Shown: positions 6,331-12,451 of the stretch, in pieces
Position numbering within the stretch: the stretch's first letter is position 1
Layout of the letters: every line of letters starts with the position of its first letter
Assembly (NCBI GenBank): GCA_964445195.1
Contig: CAYUKA010000042.1
Location: 1-14,591, forward strand
From: UM-FILTER-47-13 sp964445195
Lineage (GTDB): Bacteria; Pseudomonadota; Alphaproteobacteria; Micavibrionales; Micavibrionaceae
Reading direction: 5' to 3'
DNA: 14,591 bases
The notes under the pieces: generated by a model
The model's database searches: none
What the model saw: only the letters and a program-made list of their open reading frames with translations
What the model was told of the DNA's origin: nothing
Position numbers and translations under genes: made by a program

Positions 6331-7173
6331 ATGGTTTACAAAGATAAAACAATTGTGTTTGCCACTATGCACGGCAAGGAGAGGCAGGCTGCACGGTTGT
6401 TTAAAGCAGGTCTGGACGCAAGAATTATAACGCCCGATAATTTGAACACGGATACGCTCGGCACATTTAGCGGCGAGGTCGAACGCCCCGCCGATGCATT
6501 GAAAACCGTTCAGAAAAAATGCCGTCTGGGATTAAAGCGCAGCGGCCATAAGCTCGGCCTTGCCAGCGAGGGCAGTTTCGGGCCGCATCCGCTGATCGGT
6601 TTTATTCCGGCAGGACGGGAAATTCTCTATTTTATTGACAGAATCAACGGCTTTGAAACTTATGAAACCGATCTGTTTGAGCAAACCAATTTTGCGCATC
6701 GGGTTGTGGAAAGGTTTTCTGATCTTGACGCCTTTCTGAAACGTGCCCTGTTTCCGTCCCATGCTATCATTTTAAGACCGCATGTCTGGACGGATAAAAG
6801 CGTCATTGCCAAGGGCGTGCAGGACTATGACGAAGCCGTGCGCTACTTTCACCGCTTCAAGGATCGATCCGAAGACGGGAAAGTCTGGGCCGAAACCGAT
6901 ATGCGCGCGCATCTGAACCCCACACGGCGTAAAACGCTCATTCAACTCTCAAAGAAACTGGTCAGGCATCTTGCCACGCCATGCCCGTCCTGCGGCCTGC
7001 CCGGCTGGAGGAAAGTCGATATCGAAACCGGCCTGCCGTGCAATCTTTGCGGCCTGCCGACCGAAAACGTCAAAGCCGATATTTTCGGCTGCGTAAAATG
7101 CAAACATCAGGAAACCAAACCCCGCCCCGAACAATCCATCGACCCGATGTTTTGCGGATTTTGTAATCCTTGA
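6331..7173 (+). CDS. DUF6671-like zinc-ribbon protein, divergent from the LysR gene
   Basis: The 280-residue protein looks like the uncharacterised DUF6671 family. Its N-terminal half opens with IVFATMHGKERQA (8-20) and contains DTLGTFSGEVERP (41-53), a pattern typical of that family. The segment RLGLKRSGHKLGLASEGSFGP (65-85) resembles a catalytic or ligand-binding loop with conserved Gly, Ser and Glu. The C-terminal third has four CxxC pairs: C218/C221, C237/C240, C254/C257 and C275/C278, enough for two structural zinc sites of rubredoxin/zinc-ribbon type. There is no signal peptide. The gene is divergent from the LysR regulator, sharing a 76-bp promoter gap with putative LysR sites, so it may belong to the bicarbonate module. 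Its ribosome binding site is weak (ACAGG close to the ATG). I do not assign a biochemical function. Confidence 0.7.
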   Translation: MVYKDKTIVFATMHGKERQAARLFKAGLDARIITPDNLNTDTLGTFSGEVERPADALKTVQKKCRLGLKRSGHKLGLASEGSFGPHPLIGFIPAGREILYFIDRINGFETYETDLFEQTNFAHRVVERFSDLDAFLKRALFPSHAIILRPHVWTDKSVIAKGVQDYDEAVRYFHRFKDRSEDGKVWAETDMRAHLNPTRRKTLIQLSKKLVRHLATPCPSCGLPGWRKVDIETGLPCNLCGLPTENVKADIFGCVKCKHQETKPRPEQSIDPMFCGFCNP

Positions 7174-7200
7174 AGGCAACCACTTGCCTATGAGTGGTGT
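7174..7200. other. overlapping, mutually exclusive hairpins after the DUF6671-like gene
   Basis: AGGCAA-CCAC-TTGCCT (7174-7189) forms a perfect 6-bp hairpin directly after the stop codon, and ACCACT-TGCCTATG-AGTGGT uses the same bases to form a second one. They cannot form together. Neither is followed by a T tract on either strand, so a standard terminator is unlikely; they may still separate the two convergent genes. Confidence 0.35.
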
Positions 7201-7228
7201 CCGGAAACTCTGGTTTACAGGATAAACG

Positions 7229-8029
7229 CTACCCCAGCACATTCATAAGCCACGCGACCACCAAAACCTGCGGCACGGTAATTAGCGGCAAAAACAGTGG
7301 GATTTTCCATGATTTTGTCGTATCGCGCAGCACCATGATTTCCGTGTAATCGGTGGCGACCCCGGCCATGAGGAACGCAAAGCCGTTCCCCGGTGCTTTG
7401 GCGCGGTTCAAAATATCCGCCGCTATCGGCGTGGAGCCTTCCGAGCAGACTTCCAATATCGTTGCCACCGCAACCGTGATCGCCAGCCCTATGAAGGTCG
7501 GGCCGAAATATTGCGCGAAGGTTTCCGGTGCAAAAACAACCCTTAGCACGGCGGCCAAGAGCACCCCGAACAAAAGCCAGCGCACGACCATGCGCGAGTC
7601 CTTAATGCCGCTGACGGTTACATCCTTGAAAAACTGGAAATCAAACCGGGCTTTCTTCATCCCGGCCTTGGCTTCCTGCCAGAAATGGAAATCATCCGGC
7701 ACGCTCACCTTGTTCTGATTTTCGGGCAATGCGCCCGCTGCGACCATGCGGTCGAAGACCCAGCCAGTGAACAGGGCTATAAGCATGGACAGCGCAATAA
7801 AGGCCAACGTCCACGTCCAGCCGATCAACCCAATCAACACCAGCGTCAGGGAAAACGAGTTCCACGGGCTGGCCAGCAAAAAAGCGACGACCTGTCCCGC
7901 GCTAGCCCCGCGCTCGTAAAGCTTGGTGGCAACCATCAAAATGCCGTGGCTGCATAAATCCAGCAACACGCCTGCGCCTGTTGCCCGCAAGATACCGCCG
8001 AACGTGCCGCCCTGGCCAAGCAGCGCCAT
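7229..8029 (-). CDS. YraQ/DUF318-family permease, N-terminally truncated
   Basis: This predicted inner-membrane permease has 266 residues from the first in-frame ATG. Motifs of the two-part YraQ/DUF318 permease family are visible: GVLLDLCSHGILMVATKLYE and LLASPWNSFSLTLVLIGLIG in the first half, and TILEVCSEGSTPIAADILNR, then FLMAGVATDYTEI in the second. A polar loop of about 45 residues separates the halves. The Cys-Ser pairs in each repeat are typical of the family, some members of which are linked to export of metal or organoarsenic compounds; the substrate here is unknown. Family-like sequence continues upstream of the ATG (PREFIMALLGQGG) but stops at about 8055, where helicase sequence on the other strand begins. 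The N-terminal helices are therefore missing and the product is probably inactive. Confidence 0.7.
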   Translation of the reverse strand: MALLGQGGTFGGILRATGAGVLLDLCSHGILMVATKLYERGASAGQVVAFLLASPWNSFSLTLVLIGLIGWTWTLAFIALSMLIALFTGWVFDRMVAAGALPENQNKVSVPDDFHFWQEAKAGMKKARFDFQFFKDVTVSGIKDSRMVVRWLLFGVLLAAVLRVVFAPETFAQYFGPTFIGLAITVAVATILEVCSEGSTPIAADILNRAKAPGNGFAFLMAGVATDYTEIMVLRDTTKSWKIPLFLPLITVPQVLVVAWLMNVLG

Positions 8030-8076
8030 AATAAACTCGCGCGGGATTTTGGACAGAAGATTTTGACGGTATTATA

Positions 8077-9099
8077 TTGGAACCGCATACGCGCGAACAC
8101 AACATCACCAAAATGGCCAGCGTCGAATACAACCGGGAATCGGAAGACCAAAAATTCCGCCAGTTCATAACCGACATATTGCCGGACGCGGAAATCGCCA
8201 ATTTCATGCAACGCTGGTTCGGCTATTGCCTGACCGGCTCGACCAAGGAACAGGTCATTGTCATGTGTTACGGCTCCGGCTCCAACGGCAAGTCCGTGCT
8301 CATGAGTTTGATAAACCGGATTATGGGGACATATGCGCAAGTGCTGCCCTTTGCCAGCCTGCTGCATGACGACAAACGCCGTGGTTCGGAACCCTCCCCG
8401 GATCTCGCGCAATTGCCCGGCGCGCGGCTGGTCACGGCGGCAGAACCGGAAAGCGGAGCGAAATTCAGCGAGTCCATGATTAAGCAAATCACCGGCGGCG
8501 AGAAAATCAAGGCCCGCCACCTCCGGCAGGATTTCTTTGAGTTCAGGCCGGAGTTCAAACCGATGCTCTCTTTCAACAACAAACCTTTCATCCGCGGTCA
8601 GGATGACGGCATCTGGCGGCGCATCCTGCTTGTGCCGTTCAAGCAGAAATACGTGGAGGAATATGAACTGCCAGACCATCCCGGCGCAAAGCTTAAAGAC
8701 AAGGGCTTAGAGCGGCGACTTTGGGAGCAAGAGGCCCCCGGCATTTTGAACTGGATGCTCGACGGTTACAGGCTTTGGGCTGAAAGCGGTTTGCAAATCC
8801 CGGACAAGGTGCGGGCCGCGACCGATGAATACCGGCAAGAATCCAATCCGGTGCGCGAGTTCATCGGCATGGCCTGCCGTCACGATCTGAGCGCCACCAT
8901 TCAGGCCAACCGGCTTTATGAAGCCTTCAAGCTCTGGTGTGTCGATAACATGATGGAGATCAAATCCATTCAGTGGTTTGGCCGCCGCATCAAGGAGCTG
9001 AATATCGAAAAAATCAATGACGGCAAAAACTATTATTACAAAGGCTTTGTTCTGACTTCCGACATGGAGAACCGCCTGAAAAGGGAAAAGGAAGGATAA
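8077..9099 (+). CDS. SF3 helicase domain of a phage/plasmid primase-helicase (D5/P4-like), N-terminally truncated
   Basis: This is the C-terminal part of a D5_N/P4-alpha-type replication protein, which unwinds origin DNA for a phage, satellite or plasmid. Visible in order are a D5_N-like segment (PHTREHNITKMASVEYN, then FMQRWFGYCLTG), Walker A GSGSNGKS (66-73), Walker B region ARLVTAAEPE (116-125), sensor region MLSFNNKPFIRG (163-174) with an RR arginine finger after DDGIW (181-182), and a C-terminal winged-helix region (about 255-335). Family-like residues (DFDGIIL) continue upstream of the first possible start, TTG 8077, back to about 8056, and a stop occurs at 8032. No primase domain remains. 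Full proteins of this type are usually 500-800 residues. The ORF meets the truncated permease head-to-head, so a deletion or rearrangement joined two broken genes. Confidence 0.8.
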   Translation: MEPHTREHNITKMASVEYNRESEDQKFRQFITDILPDAEIANFMQRWFGYCLTGSTKEQVIVMCYGSGSNGKSVLMSLINRIMGTYAQVLPFASLLHDDKRRGSEPSPDLAQLPGARLVTAAEPESGAKFSESMIKQITGGEKIKARHLRQDFFEFRPEFKPMLSFNNKPFIRGQDDGIWRRILLVPFKQKYVEEYELPDHPGAKLKDKGLERRLWEQEAPGILNWMLDGYRLWAESGLQIPDKVRAATDEYRQESNPVREFIGMACRHDLSATIQANRLYEAFKLWCVDNMMEIKSIQWFGRRIKELNIEKINDGKNYYYKGFVLTSDMENRLKREKEG

Positions 9100-9101
9100 T
9101 A

Positions 9102-9146
9102 ATGTCGGGATTGTCGGCATATGTCGGGATTGTCGGCATATGTCGG
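9102..9146 (+). repeat. iteron-like tandem repeats of TGTCGG
   Basis: The 19-bp unit ATGTCGGGATTGTCGGCAT occurs twice in tandem (9102-9120, 9121-9139) and begins a third time at 9140. The core hexamer TGTCGG thus appears five times, at 9103, 9112, 9122, 9131 and 9141, spaced 9-10-9-10 bases. This places every copy on the same face of the helix, as for iterons or a cooperative operator. It begins two bases after the helicase stop codon. Confidence 0.8.
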
Positions 9147-9225
9147 AATCCTCAAGCCGGGACTTTACGCCGCTTTCCGGCGATCCCGATATTGCCGATA
9201 TTATTTCAGCCTTAAATGATAATGT

Positions 9226-9239
9226 GCGCGCATGCGCGC
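9226..9239. repeat. 14-bp perfect palindrome GCGCGCATGCGCGC
   Basis: The sequence is a perfect palindrome in otherwise AT-richer DNA, between the phased repeats and the small ORF. It may be a protein-binding site or a cruciform-prone element. Confidence 0.5.
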
Positions 9240-9585
9240 GCTATGACTTTAACCTTAAAATTTGCCGGAAATGTCGCAGTGCAACGCCAACTGTTTTATT
9301 TCATTGAATAAAGCGCGGGTTCAATTGTCGGAAAGTTCCGCGCCAATTACCGGCGCTAAAAAAATCTAGGTTCTTTCAAACGCTTTAAACGGATGCGGGT
9401 TTGGGCGGCGCGGCGTGCCGCCAGTCGCCGCGTTCCAAACGAGGTTTACATTTGGTTGACAAAATCTTTCAAAACAAACCCTACGGAATGAACTTTGAAT
9501 TTATTTGGGTCTTCAATTTTTTAAACCCGCAATACCCCGTAAAATGAAACCATAACAATAGGTTCAGGTTCGGGAGCGGTTTATT

Positions 9586-9798
9586 TTGACCGGTTTATCT
9601 TCACAGCATAATCAGACAACAGAAAAGCCGGTTTCGGGCAACCGGCATTACCAAAACCTGAAAAACTCTATCCGCGCCCTGTACCCGGAGGGAATTTCCG
9701 AAAAAGAGGCCGATGAAGCCACACGAAATTTCATTGGATTCGGGAAATTAATGCTTGAAATTAAGCGTCAAAGAGGCCTCGATGCGGAGGATGAATAA
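9586..9798 (+). CDS. small recombinase-associated protein, 70 aa
   Basis: The 70-residue product starts at TTG 9586, preceded by GGGAGCGG at suitable spacing; no ATG is available near the start. The first 20 residues are polar, followed by a compact helical part: YQNLKNSIRALYPEGISEKE, then ATRNFIGFGKLMLEIKRQRG and an acidic end. There is no signal peptide or membrane segment. It overlaps the recombinase start (9782) by 17 bases, so the two are likely translated together. Small ORFs of this kind sit upstream of serine recombinases in some mobile elements and could be a directionality or regulatory factor, but I recognise no named family. Confidence 0.6.
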   Translation: MTGLSSQHNQTTEKPVSGNRHYQNLKNSIRALYPEGISEKEADEATRNFIGFGKLMLEIKRQRGLDAEDE

Positions 9799-11353
9799 TT
9801 CGCAAGTCATTGATTTTCCTGCCCTGCAAGCCAGAAAGGCCGTCATTCTGGCCCGCGTTTCATCCAAGGAACAGGAAGAAGGCTATTCGATTGACGCGCA
9901 AAAACACCGGCTTGAAACCTATTGCACCCGCCGCGGCCTGACGCCGATTGAAACCTTTGCCATCGTTGAATCCTCGACCTCCGGCGACCGCAAGCAATTC
10001 ATGGAAATGGTCAAATTCATCCGCGGGCAAAAAGAACCGATTGCCCTTGTAGCCGACAAGGTTGACCGGGTGCAGCGGTCTTTCAAGGAATACCCTTTGC
10101 TGGATGAACTTGTTCAGAAAGGCAAGATCGAACTTCATTTCAACACGGAAAATTACGTCATTCACCGCGACTCTGCCAGCCAAGAGCGCCTCATGTGGTC
10201 GATGGGTGTTATTATGGCCCAGTCGTATATTGATAGTATGCGCGATAACGTCAAACGCTCGATTGACCAAAAACTCCGCATGGGCGAGTGGATCGCCAAA
10301 GCGCCGATTGGCTATCTCAATGTGAAGGATGAGCGCGGGCGCGGCGACGTGATTGTCGATGAGGCTCGCGCGCCCTTGATCGTAAAACTGTTTGAAACCT
10401 ACGCCACCGGCGCGCATACGCTTGCCGAGATTGAGAAAAAAGCCAAAGGCTGGGGCCTGCGCAGTACAACGGACAAGCCCTTGATGCGCTCTTACATTCA
10501 CGCGCTTTTGCAAAACCCATTTTATTACGGCCTTATGAAAGTCAAAGGCCAGCTTTACGAGCACCGCTATGAATGCCTGATTTCCAAGGATTTGTTTGAC
10601 CAGTGCCAGACCGTGATGAAGGGCTGGCACAAAAAACCATTCAAATATGGCGGCAAAGAATTTGTGTTCCGCGGCCTTCTGACCTGCACAACGACAGGCC
10701 GCGTCGTGACGGCCGACAGCAAAAAGCGCGTTTACAAAAGCGGTAAAACCGCCCAATGGACGTATTTGCGGTGTTGGAATCCCGACAATCCGAAAAAAAT
10801 CATGTGGATACGGGAAGAACAGGTTTTGGAGCAGGTCGAGGATGTTTTCCGCCAGCTTGCCGTACCGCCCGATGTCATGGAGGATTTACGAAAATATCTG
10901 CGCGATACCGATCAATCCGAGCGTTCTTTCCTCCGCAGGCAAACGGGCGAATGGCAGCGTGAATACAATTTATGCCAAACCCGCCTCGATAAGCTCATGG
11001 ATTTGTTGCTGGACGGCACCATCGAACGCCAGGACTTTGAAATTAAAAAAGTCCAAATCCGCCAGAAACAGATTACCCTTGAGAAAAGCATGAAAGGCGC
11101 GCGTAACGCCGACGACACCTTTAAGGACGCCATGTTGGCCATGCTGAATTTGGCCGCCGAAGCCCATGATTTGTTCACAAGTTCGACCACAGCGCAAAAA
11201 CGCCAATTGGTGAACCTCGTATTTGCGAACCTCGAACTGGACGGCGGAAAGCTGCGGTTTTCCTTGAAAAAACCCTTCGACCGCATGCAAAATCTAACAA
11301 ATTGTCAAGAATGGCGTCCCCGAGAGGATTCGAACCTCCGACCTACAGATTAG
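9782..11353 (+). CDS. large serine recombinase (site-specific integrase)
   Basis: The protein (523 residues from ATG 9782) moves an integrative element by serine-mediated strand exchange. The N-terminal resolvase domain opens VILARVSSKEQEEGYSIDAQ with the nucleophile at S27, and continues through LVADKVDRVQRS and the helix E region to about residue 160. A recombinase domain follows (APIGYLNV at 174-181, then LLQNPFYYGLMKV). The zinc-ribbon position is degenerate: CTTTG (C302) and CWNP (C331) replace the usual CxxC pairs. A coiled-coil stretch spans about 381-441. I chose ATG 9782 because AGAGG precedes it at normal spacing; the TTG at 9755 is less likely. The last 13 residues (WRPREDSNLRPTD) are encoded by the antisense strand of tRNA-Arg(CCT), so the natural C-terminus may depend on the attachment site. 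Confidence 0.92.
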   Translation: MRRMNNSQVIDFPALQARKAVILARVSSKEQEEGYSIDAQKHRLETYCTRRGLTPIETFAIVESSTSGDRKQFMEMVKFIRGQKEPIALVADKVDRVQRSFKEYPLLDELVQKGKIELHFNTENYVIHRDSASQERLMWSMGVIMAQSYIDSMRDNVKRSIDQKLRMGEWIAKAPIGYLNVKDERGRGDVIVDEARAPLIVKLFETYATGAHTLAEIEKKAKGWGLRSTTDKPLMRSYIHALLQNPFYYGLMKVKGQLYEHRYECLISKDLFDQCQTVMKGWHKKPFKYGGKEFVFRGLLTCTTTGRVVTADSKKRVYKSGKTAQWTYLRCWNPDNPKKIMWIREEQVLEQVEDVFRQLAVPPDVMEDLRKYLRDTDQSERSFLRRQTGEWQREYNLCQTRLDKLMDLLLDGTIERQDFEIKKVQIRQKQITLEKSMKGARNADDTFKDAMLAMLNLAAEAHDLFTSSTTAQKRQLVNLVFANLELDGGKLRFSLKKPFDRMQNLTNCQEWRPREDSNLRPTD

Positions 11354-11388
11354 GAATCTGTTGCTCTATCCTGCTGAGCTACGGGGAC
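11312..11388 (-). tRNA. tRNA-Arg (anticodon CCT)
   Basis: A 77-base cloverleaf is present: acceptor GTCCCCG/CGGGGAC, D arm GCTC...GAGC, anticodon stem ACAGA/TCTGT around loop TTCCTAA (anticodon CCT), T arm GGAGG-TTCGAAT-CCTCT, discriminator G and encoded CCA (11312-11314). It reads AGG codons. Its 3' end faces the serine recombinase gene and overlaps its last 14 codons, as expected for the attachment site of the integrative element. Confidence 0.95.
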
Positions 11389-11414
11389 GGGCGCGTTGCC
11401 TTTAGCCTGCCCAC

Positions 11415-11443
11415 AAATACCTTACTTTTTTGTGAAGAGGCAA
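11415..11443 (-). promoter_or_regulatory. possible promoter of tRNA-Arg(CCT)
   Basis: On the minus strand TTGCCT (-35, 11438-11443) and GTATTT (-10, 11415-11420) are separated by 17 bases and lie about 27 bases upstream of the tRNA 5' end. The -10 is a poor match, and a nearby TAAGGT could serve instead. Confidence 0.35.
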
Positions 11444-11485
11444 GCTTTGCGCGCCGAAAAGCGGGCGGTAATTAGCGCGCTATGA

Positions 11486-11491
11486 TATAAT
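11486..11491 (+). promoter_or_regulatory. consensus -10 box TATAAT very close to a start codon
   Basis: A perfect TATAAT ends seven bases before ATG 11499, so transcription would begin at or next to the start codon and give a leaderless mRNA. I see no good -35 at 17 bp. If this is the real promoter, translation may be leaderless or start at a later codon. Confidence 0.4.
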
Positions 11492-11498
11492 TGGCATT

Positions 11499-12026
11499 AT
11501 GGGTTTTATTATCAACAAGACGCTCTGCAGGTGCTGCGCGGTCACGGCTTTGGTCGTTGCGGCCGTTATGGTGACCGGTGCGCCTGTAGCCATGGCGGAC
11601 CAAGCCTATAACAATGCCATGCGTGAATGCGTGCTGCAAATGTCTAAAACGCCCGGTTACGGCAAGGATACGGCCCAGTCAATGATAGATAGCTGTCTGC
11701 AGCAGCGCGGCGTGGGGCCTGGATCCGCACCGGCCGCACCGCCGGCCGTTACGCGTATGGGTGCCGATGTGCCGACTGGTGCGCGTGGTTCGATCGGACA
11801 GGTCTATGACCCGGAGCGGGTGCGCGATGCTATACAGGGGTTGCAGGGCCGCCGCAGCCACCAGGCCAGTGAAGGGCCGGACAATGACGCAGAGACAACA
11901 TATCAGGGCTGGGCAGGCTCCCAGGCGCCACCGGCCTCTTCCCGCAGGGGCAAATATTATTTACCATCGGATTCGGGAGACGATTCGCCGCGCCGGTCGT
12001 CAGGTCCGATTTTTCTTAATCGCTGA
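11499..12026 (+). CDS. exported protein of unknown function, 175 aa
   Basis: A long signal peptide is clear: a basic/Cys start (MGFIINKTLCRCCAVTALVV), a hydrophobic core (VAAVMVTGAPV) and a likely cleavage after AMA, so the mature protein begins DQAYNNAM and acts in the periplasm or outside. A short folded part (residues 34-70) contains two cysteines (REC at about 44 and DSC at about 66) that could form a disulphide: ECVLQMSKTPGYG and MIDSCLQQRG. The rest is Pro/Ala/Gly-rich, with Ser-Arg patches (SSRRGKYY, SPRRSSG), and is probably disordered. No ribosome binding site precedes ATG 11499, and a TATAAT lies just before it. The next gene follows after 14 bases, so both are probably co-transcribed. 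I recognise no family. Confidence 0.7.
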   Translation: MGFIINKTLCRCCAVTALVVAAVMVTGAPVAMADQAYNNAMRECVLQMSKTPGYGKDTAQSMIDSCLQQRGVGPGSAPAAPPAVTRMGADVPTGARGSIGQVYDPERVRDAIQGLQGRRSHQASEGPDNDAETTYQGWAGSQAPPASSRRGKYYLPSDSGDDSPRRSSGPIFLNR

Positions 12027-12040
12027 TCAAGGAAGGCAAC

Positions 12041-12412
12041 ATGTTTAAACTATCCCTGCGTTCGCTCGCTTTTACGTCGCTGGTCGCTATATGTACGGCT
12101 TTTGCGCCGTTACCGGTTATGGCGCAGGATACTGTGACCATGCCGCCCAATAGTTTTGCCGGAGCGCCCAGCGGAACCGGGGGGTTATCTGAACAGCAAT
12201 TACGAATGATTGTCGACCAAACGGTCCGCAGTCAGATCGCTGCCGGTGATCCGGATGCGACGCTTTACGGTCAGGATGGACAGAGTGTCAGCCTGTCAGG
12301 CGCGCTTGAGGGCGAAGACGGTCCCCGTGTCTATCGCTATGAAAAGCCGGGGCTGCTGCGTGACTCTGAATTGCCGCAGCGTACGTTCAACAACATACGC
12401 TACCCTTACTGA
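12041..12412 (+). CDS. exported small protein of unknown function, 123 aa
   Basis: The protein has a signal peptide (MFKLSLRSLAFTSLVAICTA, then FAPLPVMA) with likely cleavage before QDTVTMPP. The mature part of about 95 residues has one helical segment (LSEQQLRMIVDQTVRSQIAAG, residues about 49-69) and then a polar region that looks beta-rich or unstructured, ending NIRYPY. There are no cysteines in the mature part. AAGGAAGG precedes the ATG at normal spacing, a much better ribosome binding site than that of the gene 14 bases upstream. The two form a likely operon of envelope proteins. I recognise no family; the acidic patch LEGEDGPRVYRYE suggests nothing specific. Confidence 0.75.
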   Translation: MFKLSLRSLAFTSLVAICTAFAPLPVMAQDTVTMPPNSFAGAPSGTGGLSEQQLRMIVDQTVRSQIAAGDPDATLYGQDGQSVSLSGALEGEDGPRVYRYEKPGLLRDSELPQRTFNNIRYPY

Positions 12413-12451
12413 CGCAAGCGAATACGATCCTGAGAGATTAAAAAGGAGCCT

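Larger units (their letters stand above)
9100..9585. other. non-coding region with origin-like features
   Basis: No ORF worth calling is present in these 486 bases. The region holds phased TGTCGG repeats (9102-9146), another TGTCGG at 9326-9331, a 14-bp GC palindrome (9226-9239), a 6-bp GC hairpin GGCGGC/GCCGCC (9404-9422), and AT-rich DNA from about 9430 onward. A perfect TTGACA at 9456-9461 could be a -35 element, but I see no convincing -10 box at normal spacing. Its position between a replicative helicase and the recombinase suits a replication origin or control region of an integrative element; that is inference. Confidence 0.45.

Noticed and set aside
9102..9146. Short tandem repeats considered as a CRISPR array
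   Set aside because: The 19-bp unit is directly tandem with no unique spacers and there are no cas genes, so an iteron or operator array fits better.
9860..10756. Minus-strand ORF (298 aa) opposite the serine recombinase
   Set aside because: The plus-strand recombinase has clear catalytic motifs; the antisense frame shows no family pattern or ribosome binding site.
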